64,000 nucleotides of DNA from Viscum album (lineage: Eukaryota > Streptophyta > Magnoliopsida > Santalales > Viscaceae). Each line of letters begins with the position of its first letter. The first letter of the stretch is position 1. The DNA lies in the NCBI GenBank assembly GCA_963277665.1, contig OY728121.1, positions 1,652,902,062 through 1,652,966,061 of the forward strand. The letters run 5' to 3'. The notes below the pieces were generated by a model. That model ran no database searches and was not told the origin of the DNA. It was given only the letters and a program-made list of their open reading frames with translations. Below are positions 37,201-48,900 of the stretch, one piece after another. Both the position numbers and the translations under genes were made by a program.

Positions 37201-38145
37201 TCGTAGATCTATCTCCCCTCGATCAATCTTCTTGAATCTACTTGGTTCTTGTATTTGGATACAGATGTGAGCACCAAAAGCAGTATCTAATACCCAATTA
37301 GTAGAAACAGATAGATTGCATTCGATAACAAACGCACCTGAAGCTTCCCCTTGCTTCCTTGGCTGGGTGCAGTTTTTCTTCCAGTGACCCTTCTTGCCAC
37401 ATGCGAAACAAACAGCATCCTGTTCCTTTGCCTCCCCTTTGATCTTCCTTTTCTTCGAAGGCCTTGAAGAAGCTTTAGGCTTAAAGCTCTTCGCCTTCCC
37501 TTTCCTTTTATTCACCATAAGGACAGAAGGCTTTTCACGCTTCATGTCATTGTCCACTTGGCGAATAAGGATAAGAAGATCAGATAGAGACTTCTCAATA
37601 TTGTTCATGTTGAAATTAACAACAATGTTTGAGAAGATCTGGGGGAGTGATGCTAGAATGAGATCGGTACCCAGTTCTTCAGGGAGTTTAAACCCTAGAA
37701 CCTCCAAGCGCTCAATGTAGCCAATGAGCTTGACTACATGAGGCCTAGCTGGGGCACCCTCTCCAAGCATGCTCTGAAACAGAGCCTTGGAGATCTAAAA
37801 CCTTTCCTATCTTGCTCTCTCCTGGTATAAACCACGGAGGTGCTCGAGCATGCTGTAGGCAACCATGTCTTCATGAGACTTCATGAGCTCACTAGACATA
37901 GATGATAGCATCAAACATTGAACGTCGAGAGCATCGTTCAAATGTTGATCATAGACGAGGAAATCTTCATCACTTACCCCTGGGGTAGGAGAATCAGGAA
38001 GTGAGGACTCCAGCACGTAAAACTTCCGTTCATGGCGTAGGATAACCCGAAGGCGCCTAAACCATTCCTGAAAGTTACTGTCGGTGAGGATGTTGTCTTT
38101 ATCCAGAATTGATCGCAGAGAAAATGTGGTTGATGTGTTTGTCAT
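34243..38145 (-). pseudogene. gag-pol: Copia gag-pol, copy B, full length with nonsense mutations only
   Basis: A 1,300-codon gag-pol frame from the ATG at 38,145 to the stop at 34,243, with no frameshift. Five in-frame stops break it: TAG at 37,807 and 37,795 (gag), TAG at 35,596 (early RT), TGA at 35,158 (RT/connection), TAA at 34,615 (before RNase H). Domains by residue: UBN2-type gag 1-240, CCHC knuckle 246-259, protease LDTAFGAHIC near 287, integrase HHCC 422-455 and DDE at D482, D545, E581. RT follows with YVDD at 972-975, then RNase H from about 1,180 (TAESEYIAASEA, YCDNTAAV). The protease motif reads DTA rather than D(S/T)G, shared with copy A. Domain order PR-IN-RT-RH is diagnostic of Ty1/copia; closest to TNT1-like elements. 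Confidence 0.94.
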
Positions 38146-40090
38146 TTTGATTCTACAATTTAAAAGAGCAGATTCATCAGTACTTTCTTGATTAAATTTT
38201 ATGAGAAATAATAAATTTTATTAAGTCTCCCACTATTTTATCAATTCCCAATGGCCCTCACCATTGAACTCGGAATGTCCAGTTGCTTTGACATTCTAAT
38301 GGCAAGGATCCATATTTCCCTTCGCATAACCCCAACAAGGGTTGTTCAAGCTATTTAAAGGTATTTAGGTAGGCAGGTCTTTGCCAACTGTGAGCTTACA
38401 GTTCCTTGATCTGTTGAGTGGACTCCCCAATCCTGAAATCCTAACTTGGATTTCCCCAACTCTTGCCTCCAATATTACATCAAGTCTAGCAAGGGCTACT
38501 TCTCTTGATGTAATATGGTTAAGTCAACCTGAAACCTTTCATAAGGGCTTCCTTTATAAAAGTAAGTGTCCCAACAAGGGTTGGTCAAACACATAGTTTT
38601 ATTGAGTCTTGCCCTTAATCAAGTAGCGGAAGGCTTGGTCTGACTTAATATGGTATTTGAGGGATTTTATTCTTTATGCGTATCTTTGCATTATCACATG
38701 CTTGTTAATATTATGTGATGCTTGCTTAAGTGATTAACCATGTTCTGATAATGTATACGCATAGACCGGTTTTTATTTTATTCCATCTTTTCATGGTTGT
38801 TCATTTTATTAATTATGTGATCGCGAAAACACATGCATAATATATAAACCATGCAATCAGACAGAAATAAAATAAGATGGCATGATCATGAGCTTCTATT
38901 TGGTTAGCTTATCTAGCGGTTTTGATAAGCTTACCCTGACCTAGGGAAAACACCTTGAACCTGATGGTTCGTGTTTTGCAGCTCCCACCTGTCCACCTTT
39001 GTATCTTCTTGTGTCGATTTCGCCTCGGCTTCGGGATTTGAACCGTCTCCTCTGGCTTGGGAGATCCTCCATTACATGGGTTTACATTAAAGAATCATTG
39101 GGCACGCAGGCCCTACATTTTATTGGAAGAAGGCTCGTAGGCCAACAAATTTAAATTAAATAAATTTAAATGAAACCATACACATACAAAGGGTCTTTGG
39201 TCTAGCTCATGATCATCCATAGTATGCAACGACATTTACGCATATTTAGAATTCAAATTCTTTTAATTGTTCTTTTATTTAAGATAAGACGCGCTCGAAT
39301 TCAATTAATTATGATCTTATAATTAATCAATTATTTATCTTAAATTCCTTTCTGAATTTCCTTGAGATTCTTCTCATCCATATTCCTCGTACGGGTCTTT
39401 GTACATTGGAGGAAACCTAGTGAAATTCTATTTCTGGAAAGTACACGGCGTGTAGTTTATAATTACATGGCGTGTATTTTTCTTTTCACCCTTTGTCCAA
39501 AGTACACGCCGGGGCTTTGGCGTGTTTTTCTGTACTTTGGAAATTTTAGAGTACATGGCATGTAGATGAATCATACACGGCGTGTACTTCCTTGTTACGC
39601 GGTAACCGGCCTGGCGATCCCGTATACGCGGTACGCGACTTATCTTTGTACACGGTTTCACCTGGGTCGGAACGGACTACACAGCGTGTTGTTCCAACAT
39701 ACACGTCGTGTATTCTGGTTTCCACGCACCGTTCTATTCTGTTCAACACGGCGTGATTAAAACTTAGGCATAATCAATTCACATGGCGTGGTTTGGCGGA
39801 CCAGTGCCGGTTCGTTGAACCTAAGTACACGGCGTGTTGTTTTAATTACACGTAATGTAATCCCGTGTTGTACAGACAGAAAGAGCGGCTCCTCCGGATG
39901 AGTTCCTTGTTTTTATTTTAATCAAAATTAAAATTAAAAGGTCGTTTCTGTGATATGAATCGAGAAATGGAGGAGGAAGAATAGATCTCGTTAATTCAGA
40001 TTTATAGAACGATTTATTTCGAACTGAATCAAATATGAATGCGTAAATTATCAACGAAAATTAAATAACTATAATCAACGTTGTAACCTC
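38146..40090 (-). other. Copia 5' leader, copy B
   Basis: Aligns end to end with leader A and is non-coding. It contains the second leader array of near-palindromes at 39,440-39,865. Confidence 0.75.
39440..39865. repeat. Near-palindrome array in leader B
   Basis: Same arrangement as 31,640-32,090 with independent decay; for instance ACATGGCGTGT at 39,465 where copy A has ACACGGCGTGT, and ACAGCGTGTT at 39,681. Confidence 0.85.
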
Positions 40091-40102
40091 GCTCTGATAC
40101 CA
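40091..40102 (-). promoter_or_regulatory. Primer binding site of copy B
   Basis: Minus strand TGGTATCAGAGC, identical to the site at 32,311, two bases inside the LTR edge at 40,105. Confidence 0.92.
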
Positions 40103-40104
40103 TC

Positions 40105-42009
40105 TGAAGGTTCCAGACGCAGTGGAAGCGCGTGGGTGGATGTGCCCACTTGGCTTTTTGTCATTAGCAATGATCAATCCGGGATTAATACGACAATAAA
40201 CGCCAGTCTCCACGGATCGAATCACAGAAAAAGACAAAGAAGATGGTTTTTCCCGGAACCAAAAACAAGGATCGTTACAGGTTGATTATAATTAATTTAA
40301 TTAATTATAAAGAAATACCTTTTGGGTGTTCTTTCTTCGTTGATGTTCTCAATCACGTTGTCGATGTGATCTGTCGTTGTGTCGCAGAAGCCAAGTGTAG
40401 ACTCCCTCTAGCGGTGATCCACACGTGTACCTCGTATCTCTGGACGTCGCCAAAAGATTCTCTGGGTGCTAGCATGGAGAAGTCTTTGCTTGCGTTGGCC
40501 TCCTTAGATTGTCTTGATCCGATGGAAGAGGATCTCTCTCGGTCTTGAGAGCGTTCTTGGGGGAAGAGGTTCTTTCGGCCTTGAAAGAATTCTCCAGAGA
40601 TGTTGTGCACAACGATTCTCATGTGTCATAAAAGAGTTGGGGTTGTGAGGATATTTATAATCGGGTGTGTGGGGTTATAGATTTATGACAATAAATAAAC
40701 GCGTTACGCATTTTATTTATTTCATTGACTCTTTATTTAAAACCCCATGTCGAATAAATAATTCCTTGACATGCGCCCATGCTGATTATAATAAATATCA
40801 TTTAAAACAATATTATATCCTCAAAATCCCAACTAAAAAAACTACACGGCGTGTATTAATAAATACATGGCGTGTACTTGTTTTTCCTTGAAAACTACAC
40901 GGCGTGTACATTAAATGTACACGGCGTGTATATCTTGTTTTCATTTATTCATTTCCTTTCCAAAATAAAACTACACGGCATGTAATAATAATACACGACG
41001 TGTACTTATTTTATTTTCTTTTTTCCTCCATCATTTAAAACAACTTAGGATTCCTTGAATAATTATTAAACCACATACAAGAATAATCTTTATTCAACTT
41101 GAGATACTTGGATACACTTAGTGTGTGACCCTCTAGGCCTCTTTCTCGTTTGCATTTGGCGGGCTTGCCTAAAGTCCAAGATTACTGTCTAGCAATGGGT
41201 CAAGGCACCCCAGAGAAAGAAGTTGACGCCGCATTGACGTATCACCTCATACGAACGCTTACTGTGTAATTTAATCCCTTTGTCTCAATATCTCATCAAG
41301 CAGGTTTCATGGAAGTGTCATAAACCTATATTCTTGATATGCCGTTCTTTGATTACCTGAAATAAACTCATCGTTTACACCATGGCCATGGAATTTAATG
41401 CGACAGTTCTATTTCAATCAAAGGTCCGAGATATCAACTTCCATAAATGGAAGGGAAAAATCCTTCCTTGACTTATCCATTAACAACATGTCACCCGTGA
41501 TGCACCCAACGTACCCTACTTCCCGCCAACTGTCTGCGTGACGGTTTTCGTCAGTAAATCTAAGTGTGCGAGTCATGACATGAGTTAATGATAATCTTCC
41601 AGTCGAAGGACCATTACACACGCTCGTAGATAGCAATATCCGATGACACCAAGACATGCGGAATTACTACTGGAGGGTCTGTTCTCATAATCTCCCATCT
41701 TGGAGATTACCAAGTGCGAACTCCATGATAGAGAGTCTCCTCTTCTTATGAGTACTCGCACATGACAGTCTTTATACTATGTGTCCTATCATAGTATTTC
41801 ATCCAACCGCAGAAATTTATTTAAGAATATTGTTATAGCATTTCAAGGTTCTCATCATAGCGGGGATCTGTTATGACCTTATTAATGCAACAAATATTTC
41901 AGGACATTATTATATTATAGTCATGCAGAACAATGAACAATATATAACAAGTGAACATTTATGTAATCAAAGTACAAAACAGTTGGTTCTGAGGACACCA
42001 ACCCTTACA
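40105..42009 (-). repeat. 5' LTR of copia copy B, 1,905 bp
   Basis: Outer end TTACA at 42,009 on the plus strand and inner end TGAAGGTTCC at 40,105. TATAAATA is kept at 40,652-40,659 (minus). The first flanking pentamer is ATGGG (42,010-42,014); its partner is lost with the left end. Confidence 0.92.
40840..41010. repeat. Near-palindrome array in U3 of the right copia LTR
   Basis: Six copies in three pairs, matching the array at 33,055-33,215 in position and spacing relative to the TATA box. Confidence 0.85.
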
Positions 42010-42530
42010 ATGGGGTCACTGGTTTCACTCTTAGGATACCTGGGACTCATACAAGTCCAACGATAACTATTTAACTCCCACCAGGTACCCAGTATCACCT
42101 GTAATAGTAAAATATATGTAGAAACCCATTGTCAGTACCCTAAATTATAAATTCTCACAAAAAAACCTAAAACCTCACTAAAAGTAACTTATAATGTAAA
42201 ATAAATAACCTAAATCAATTTTGTATCTATTATAAAAAATCAATTAATCAGAATCAATAATTATAACTATATAATTATTTTTCCCATTCGTATTTCCAAA
42301 ATAAGACCTTAATGACACCATAATGAAGTTAATAAGGTAAAAATTTACTTCCTCCAAATAATATAACTTTTCAATGTAGAAAATTCTCATGAAACATCTA
42401 TCTAAAGACTCATTTCATCTATATTGACAATAAATGAACATAGTAATCCATTATATCAGTAATAATAATATTTCAAAATCACCTAAAATTCCAAAAACTA
42501 CACAAATCTAGACCAAACACATAGTAAAAC
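42010..42530. other. AT-rich stretch right of the copia tandem
   Basis: No coding or terminal motif recognised. It lies between the copia LTR and the first readable pol of the Tekay-like element and may be the far part of the CACTA-like element, though I see no CACTA right end. Confidence 0.25.
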
Positions 42531-42534
42531 TGGA

Positions 42535-44040
42535 TTGGGCAATGATATGGGAAGGGACATAATCCACCCTACCTATATTATTTCTCAATCATCATTACTA
42601 GAGAAAATCAAGAAATCCCAAAGGGATGATTCTTTATTGAAAAATATTCGGGAAGCTATGAATGAGGGGACATTTCTTGAGTTAAATATAAATCAAGTAG
42701 GCTTACTAAAATTTCAAACAAGGCTTTGTGTTCCATCAATTCTAGGGATAAATATGGAGATGAGGGATGAAGTTTGTCACTCTAAATTCTCTATGCATCT
42801 TGGAATAAATAAAATGAATATGGATATTCACGACCATTATTGTTGACAAAACATGAAAAGGGAGATTACCAACCATGCTAAAAGGTACATGGTGTGTCAA
42901 AAACGGAAGGCATAATAATAACTTCATAATGGGTTATTACAACCATTACCCATGCCAATATGGAATTGGAAAAATATCACTATGTACTTTTTCATTGGAA
43001 TACAAAAAACATCCAAAGTCAAAAAGGTGATATGAGTTATAGTGGACCATCTCACTAATACTACTCATTTTATCTATATTCGAGAAGATATCTCTCTCTA
43101 CCAAATCACCATGATATATGTGTAGCATGTGTTATAGGATGAATGGAGAGCCATATTCTATCATTTATGTTCATGATCCAAGGTTCAGATCAAAATTATA
43201 GAGAGGACTTCAATACTCTCTATGTACCTAATTGAATTTCAATATTTTTTATCACCCTCAAACTGATGGCCTGTCTAAAAGGACTATTCAAAAACTTGAG
43301 GACATGTTGATAAAATGTTTAATGAAACTCAAAAGTGGATGGGATTAACAACTCCCATTAGTTGAGTTCTCATACAACAATAACATAAATTAGAGTTTTT
43401 AAATGGAATCATGTGAATATATATGTGGTAAGAGATGTATAACTCTTACTTGTTTGGATGATGATGGTGAGAGAAATCATCCCAGCCCTAATCTTGTGTA
43501 AGATATGACATAAAAGGTTCATTCCAACCAATAAAATAATGGCTTCTCAGAGTCAAAAGAAGTGCTATGTTTACAACCACATAAGGGACTTGTAACTTCA
43601 TTTTTTAGACAAGTTATTCCTTTTAATTTCAATTTGGATGATTGTCATGAGTTTTCAGAATAAATGGAATCTCAGACCCATGTACATTGGACCCTATGAA
43701 ATCCTAGATCTGATAAGAGGAGTTCCCTATCATCTTGCACTTTCTCTTAATATATTTCAAGTAAATGATGAATTCCCCATATCTAACTCGAGGGATTACA
43801 TTTCTAACCCTCCAAAAGTACTAAATCATTATGTGGTAAAATTGGAACATGACCTCTCTTATGAGGATCATCTTGTGGAGATCCCAAATTGTAGAGACAC
43901 TGTTCTACAAAATAAGACTACCCACCCTTGCCAAAGTGTTTTGGGGGTACCACAATTATAAAGAATCGACGCGGGAACAAGAAGAGACAATGAAGAAAAA
44001 ATACACACACATTTTCTCAACCGAGATAATGATTAATAAT
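42535..44040 (+). pseudogene. pol: Tekay/Del-like Ty3/gypsy pol, integrase and C-terminal tail, decayed
   Basis: Plus-strand frames in correct order. 42,535-42,846 matches the RNase H-integrase linker and the start of the HHCC finger (LLEKIKKSQRDDSLLKNI, CVPSILGINMEMRDEV). Near 42,880 CQKRKA follows. Near 42,962-43,075 IWNWKNITMYF and VIVDHLTNTTHF match EWKWEHITMDF...[10 protein letters not shown]. Near 43,188-43,375 DPRFRSKL, HPQTDGLSKRTIQKLEDML and LPLVEFSYNNN give the DDE core end. 43,638-43,961 is the C-terminal GPF/Y region (YIGPYEIL, YEDH). 43,930-44,010 (KVFWGYHNYKES, EETMKKKYTHIF) in another frame matches the Tekay/Del C-terminal tail. Several frameshifts. RT and RNase H are absent upstream. 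Confidence 0.85.
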
Positions 44041-44057
44041 TTTAGGGATGAAATTTC

Positions 44058-44071
44058 TTATGGGGGAGGAA
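44058..44071 (+). promoter_or_regulatory. Polypurine tract of the old Tekay-like element
   Basis: TATGGGGGAGGAA followed by TGTAATGACC, with the usual GGGATGAAATTTCTT block before it. It fixes the plus orientation and the 3' LTR start. Confidence 0.8.
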
Positions 44072-46635
44072 TGTAATGACCTGATCTTTTTTAATAATAT
44101 TTGTTTCCAGAAAAAGTGTGTTATATTATTTTATACTCAACATAAATATATCTATCTAATTATGAAGTGTGTATAATTGGAAATGTGACCATTGAGTTTT
44201 TAATCATTATATTACAATTTTTCAATATTATCATTGGGAACTATACTCTTGATAATAATTAAATCATTATCATTATATTTTATAAAAAAAATATTGACAC
44301 ACGAAAATTCTTCCATAAAGAAAAGTTAGTGGCCTCAAATAGTTGATTCATTACATTTGAATCCCACTTGACAGAACTTGGTAGGGAGTTAGAATCCTTT
44401 TTATTCACTCTTGACCTAGCCCATTCCAAGACAAAACATGTTAATCATGAAATAAATCCCTTACAGGAGAATCTCAAGTTAGTCAAGATCACCACTTGGG
44501 CAATGTTTTCCGAGTCGCACCACGATTCTATCATTATTTCACACCTCCCCCTTATGGAGTAAGTGGGTGTTATAAGGGGTTATTTTTAAAGGAATTAGTT
44601 AATTTTTGTAAAATCCCTTTGTATAAAATAAATTATTGTTCCATCATTTCCATTTTGATTTTAGTTTTTCTGTAAAATATATATAATTTGATAAATTGAT
44701 TTTTATGACAGAAATTGTACATTTTAGAAAATATATATTTATTATAAAAAACTAATATATTGTTATTAGTATTTATTTTAATTAAATTGTTTAACTAAAC
44801 CAATCTTATTTTAATTAATATGATAAATAATATTTTTTTCAAGTGTTCAAAATTTAACTCTCAGTTTTTCGTCTGATATTTTTTTTAATAAATTCGGATT
44901 TTTTTATTTAAAAGTGAAATTTTTCATAATTATAGAATTATTATGATAATATAAGTATAATTTTTTTAACCATAAAATAAAAATTAAGTTAGGATTAATT
45001 TTTGATTATTATATAAAATATGGTGTTTTTCAGTGATTAGTAAAAATACAATTTTGAGTTTTTTGTATGTTTAATGATAACATAAAGATGTAATACTTAT
45101 TATAAAATTTTTTATGACTCTTTATAGTATAATAAGATAATATAAGTCCCATGTGGCCAATACCATAGAAAAATACAATGTTTACGCCCATGGTTTTGTA
45201 AATACCACTACTGAGATGTCTGAGGAAATAAATAAAAAAACCCCCACTATTGTAATAAATACGCTCCCATTTCTCCATTTTACTTCATTGTAAATTCATA
45301 CTCCAATAATATATGATATTTTTTTCCCCAAGGGTCCCTAAAATGGTGTATTTAATTTTCTATGGTCCTAATGTTCATGTTTTAGGAACAATAATCAAGG
45401 TAAGGGGAATCTCAACTGCCCTTTTTTCGTTTCAAGTTCCCTCTTTATGTAGTATGTCTATAAAATTTCCAAACTATGTTCTTCAATTCATTTTATTTTC
45501 TAATTTTACTACATTAATATTATTTTATGAATGTGATAACCTTTTTCTATACCTATTTCATTTTTTCAAAAACCATGTTTCTTACCCATTATACTGCCAA
45601 ATTTTCTTCTCCAAATTACTCTCTTTCTTAGGAAATTATATTATTTTCCTTTACGAATAACAAAAAAAATATTTCATTTTTAGTGGGTATTCACCTAGAT
45701 GTTAATATGGTCTATTCTATTTTGGTATTATCATTCCGGAAACCCCCCTTCCTTTTTCATGGGTTAATAATGACATAAAGATCTTGTTGTTAAAAAATTA
45801 TTTTATTAAAACAACATGATTTTTATATGAAACTCATTTCTTTTATTATCCACATGTTATTTATGAAATGTTTTATTATGATCTATGTGGCTCAAAATAA
45901 TTAATAAATTATAAGGATGTTCCCTGATAGTGATCTGATTCATTGGGTAATGAATATAACTCAATATATAAAATGTTTTACAATATTTTGGGGAATAAAA
46001 TTAGTATTTTTTATGACACCTTATTGAAAAAAATGGTGATATGCGTATTATGTCTAAAATAATTTTTATAGGATCATTTAAAAGTTCGTATTCATCTTAC
46101 TTTTATTATTATATAATTCTTTCTCTTTCCTCTATGATATCACTCACTATTTTATTTATAATTCCATTAATCACAAGTAAATTCTTTCCCTTGTATTCCC
46201 TTACTATGACATATGATTAGACTTTCCATTGATGTATGTCCATAGGTTATGAGATGTAGTAGTTATTATTATAATGAACCTTTTATTCATCAAATAATAC
46301 ATGTTTGAAGAATTTTTTTTGTATTGATGTATTATTTACCTTTTTCAAGAAACTAAACTTTCAAAGAACCTTTGTTTTTCTACAATGTAATTAAAAATTT
46401 ATGTAACAAAAAAGGAATGATTTCATTATTAAAATATTTAAAAATTATTGAATCTTAATGGAAAATGTGTTTTAATATCTCTTGGGACCTGATTTTTTAA
46501 AATACGATGACAACCTGATTTAAAAATTTATATAGTGTAATAAGAAATGGAGGCCCAAACATCATGGGACACATTATTGAAAAAATAAAATTCCATTTTA
46601 TTAGACACATGTTTGTTATTTTTATTTTTGTACCA
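44072..46635 (+). repeat. 3' LTR of the old Tekay-like element
   Basis: Begins TGTAATGACC after the polypurine tract and aligns with 18,456-21,134 in order over about 2.6 kb. Similarity stops near TTTTTGTACCA (46,635), and minus-strand LINE sequence follows. Confidence 0.75.
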
Positions 46636-46639
46636 AGTA

Positions 46640-47100
46640 TATTTAATACCTTCTAGGTTGGCTTCATGAAGGATTTGATTATCAACACATGTCTATAAGT
46701 ATCTTGTTTAAGTAGATGAATTGATCAGTACTATCATATAATCTAGTTTAAGAATGGCAGTATACTCCCAATGGATAATACATGACTCGTTTACTGTGCT
46801 TCTAAAATATTGAGTATTTATCCATAAATCTCTTCTTTCAGGATATCCATTGAATAAATAAAGGATGTAGTATAATTTATTTATTCCCACACAATTATAA
46901 CTTATATTGACTATGTGATCCATAGAACTGATAGATGAGATTCCATACAATCCCAAGGGAGTTATATCATAAAGGTTTTTGATGTCATTATGGGGCCGAT
47001 TAGTATTTATATGTTGGAATACCATATTTCAAATAGAAGAAATCATCAAATAATCCTAATTAGTTTCCAAATTCCTAGAATTACATACATCTATATATTG
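46640..47100 (-). pseudogene. L1 LINE ORF2 endonuclease fragment
   Basis: A 105-residue minus frame at 46,708-47,025 includes LYLFNGYPERRDLW and then CIIHWEYTAIL. These match the plant L1 endonuclease pattern FVYG.PERR.LW......PW(I/L)I.GDFN.IL, with GDFN decayed to HWEY. The rest of the endonuclease and RT are missing because the sequence meets the Tekay LTR at 46,635. The missing 3' half is plausibly the LINE piece at 15,189-18,450. Confidence 0.6.
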
Positions 47101-48900
47101 ATAAAAGTTTGAAGAGGGATTATTTTTTTAGGCTTTTCTAGACTCTGAGAATTCCGGAACATGATTTTCATTTGAATTTGTGCATAGGGATAGATTCAAA
47201 ATTTTTATTCCCATGAGAGTGTTTACTTCTTGATAATTTCCTAATTTTAATAGTTATCTTCCCATATTTTATTGGATTGCCACATTTTTTCGTTAATGGA
47301 GTAGTTGGGTTGGATCATCCCATTAACAATTTCTAATCATTAGCATCCCAAAAATATAGAAACGATCATTTGGACTATCATTCAATTATAGGCCTTCTGG
47401 ATATTTATACTCCATTGGGTTAACATTCTTATTGAACATATTTGTGGAATCTACTATTTCATCATGTTGTTTGTGTTGAATGGTAGGATTTATCCCACAA
47501 CTATATTTATGACTAAAATTGAAACATTTTTAGCAAGTTCATGAATTTTTATGAAGTTTCCATTAGTATGTGAATAAATGAATGTCTGAGATGAATCATT
47601 CCCAATACCATGTGGGGTAGGCCCCCAATTATTTTCATATTTTACTTCATTAATTTTCCATGTGGAATTTTTTGGAGTACTGTTTGAAGTATTATTTAGT
47701 TTCCATTAATTTCATATAAGTTTAAACATATGAATATTGACAGACTAATATGGAGTCTTGTTAGTGTTTTCTGTAATTTTAATTATCTAGTTTGTGTGGA
47801 ATTTTTCTGGTCATGTTGGAATCTTGTAGCCCTATCGGATCCCCTTCATAATATTTTGTTGTAGAAAGATCTATTGTTGTTAAAATTTGAGTTGTAGTCT
47901 CACCATACTGTATATGTGTAACTGAATGTGGATTTTCATGCTAGAGAGGAGTCTTATTGGACAATTCCACAATCATCAAATCAATTTATGAGGAGAGTGG
48001 ACATAAATTCTAGTGTTTTTCATCACTGTATATTCCTTGATTAGGCATGTAAAAGACTCCAAATATTTTATGTTATTGTCATTCGAAATCAAGATGTCAA
48101 TTAAGGCTATAGTTTTTATATTTATTTTAGGTAGAGCGAATATGTCATCATCATTCATTATAGAGGCTCCATCATACTAACTAGTCTTCATGTCTTTAAC
48201 AAACATATCAATGTCATGATAAATCCCATAAAAATGTCTTCATATCTACTATTTATATTTCCAATTTCTCCCACACTACCACCAAAATGCCGAGAATAAT
48301 ACAGATTTGTGGATAGAAAAGGAAGATCAGGTTCCCCCTATTATTCATCAACAAAAAGAGAACCAAGATTCTCCACTGAAATTAATCCCATAAAAGGTTT
48401 TTGATTTATTATTCTATCAATTATCAGGTTCATTTTTTCTTGTAAGTTTAATTTCATAATGGAAAAATTCATTCACTTTTTACTTTTGTTCACTTATTCC
48501 AATTTATTATCATCAGATGACAGATGTAGTTATTTCTGTACAACTATTAAATTGAAAATAATTTTCCCTAAAATTGTACATGCATCACAAAAATGGGTAA
48601 TAAAACCATACTCTACCATTACCTTGGACTTTTTGTTATTATCAATTTAATTTATCACATCTAGTAACTTTGAGTAAAGTTTGGCATCAGCTAACACTCT
48701 ATAAATAACCGTTGATCACCATTGACGGTGCGATGGCCCAAAACTAGGTGAATTAAAATGCATTTATTAGGGTCATTTATGATTTTGGATGCTAGAACAC
48801 CTAATTCAGACCATGTGAATTCCCAATGATTGGGATAATGAACTCATTTTGTTGTAAGGATTGAAGTTAATGCGTTATTTAAATGTCCTCTATGTACTAG
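47101..48900 (-). pseudogene. L1 LINE ORF1 remnant (DUF4283 and zinc knuckle)
   Basis: On the minus strand near 48,735-48,690 VIYRVLADAKLYSKLL matches the (Y/F)ARVLVEVDVSKPL end of the DUF4283 domain in plant L1 ORF1. Near 48,620-48,570 VEYGFITHFCDACTILGK matches VEYE..P.FC..C..(I/L)GH, the adjoining knuckle with H changed to K. Between about 48,400 and 47,100 frames are broken and low-complexity, as in the ORF1 tail. Order ORF1 then endonuclease is correct for an L1 on this strand. The 5' end is not defined. Confidence 0.55.

Larger units (their letters stand above)
27953..42009 (-). mobile_element. Tandem Ty1/copia: two interiors sharing one LTR, left end truncated
   Basis: In minus order: LTR (42,009-40,105), PBS, leader, gag-pol copy B, polypurine tract, LTR (34,228-32,325), PBS, leader, gag-pol copy A broken at about 27,953. 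The central LTR is both the 3' LTR of B and the 5' LTR of A, with a correct polypurine tract on one side and a correct primer site on the other. The two leaders and the overlapping gag-pol parts are roughly 96-98% alike by eye. The third LTR expected at the left is missing together with RT and RNase H of copy A. Unequal crossing-over between LTRs is the simplest origin (inferred). Confidence 0.9.
18456..46635 (+). mobile_element. Old Tekay/Del-like Ty3/gypsy element carrying nested insertions
   Basis: LTR-like blocks at 18,456-21,134 and 44,072-46,635 share order and many motifs. A gag fragment follows the first and an integrase/chromodomain-type pol end plus polypurine tract precedes the second, all on the plus strand, as expected for one element. 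About 21 kb of its interior is foreign: a CACTA-like element from about 21,557 and a copia tandem at 27,953-42,009. RT and most of gag/pol are not seen. The LTRs are strongly diverged from each other by eye, so it is old. The flanking pentamers GATAC and AGTAT do not form a clean duplication. Confidence 0.65.

Noticed and set aside
43638..44076. Two overlapping plus-strand frames taken at first as separate genes
   Set aside because: Together they are one integrase C-terminus broken by a frameshift.
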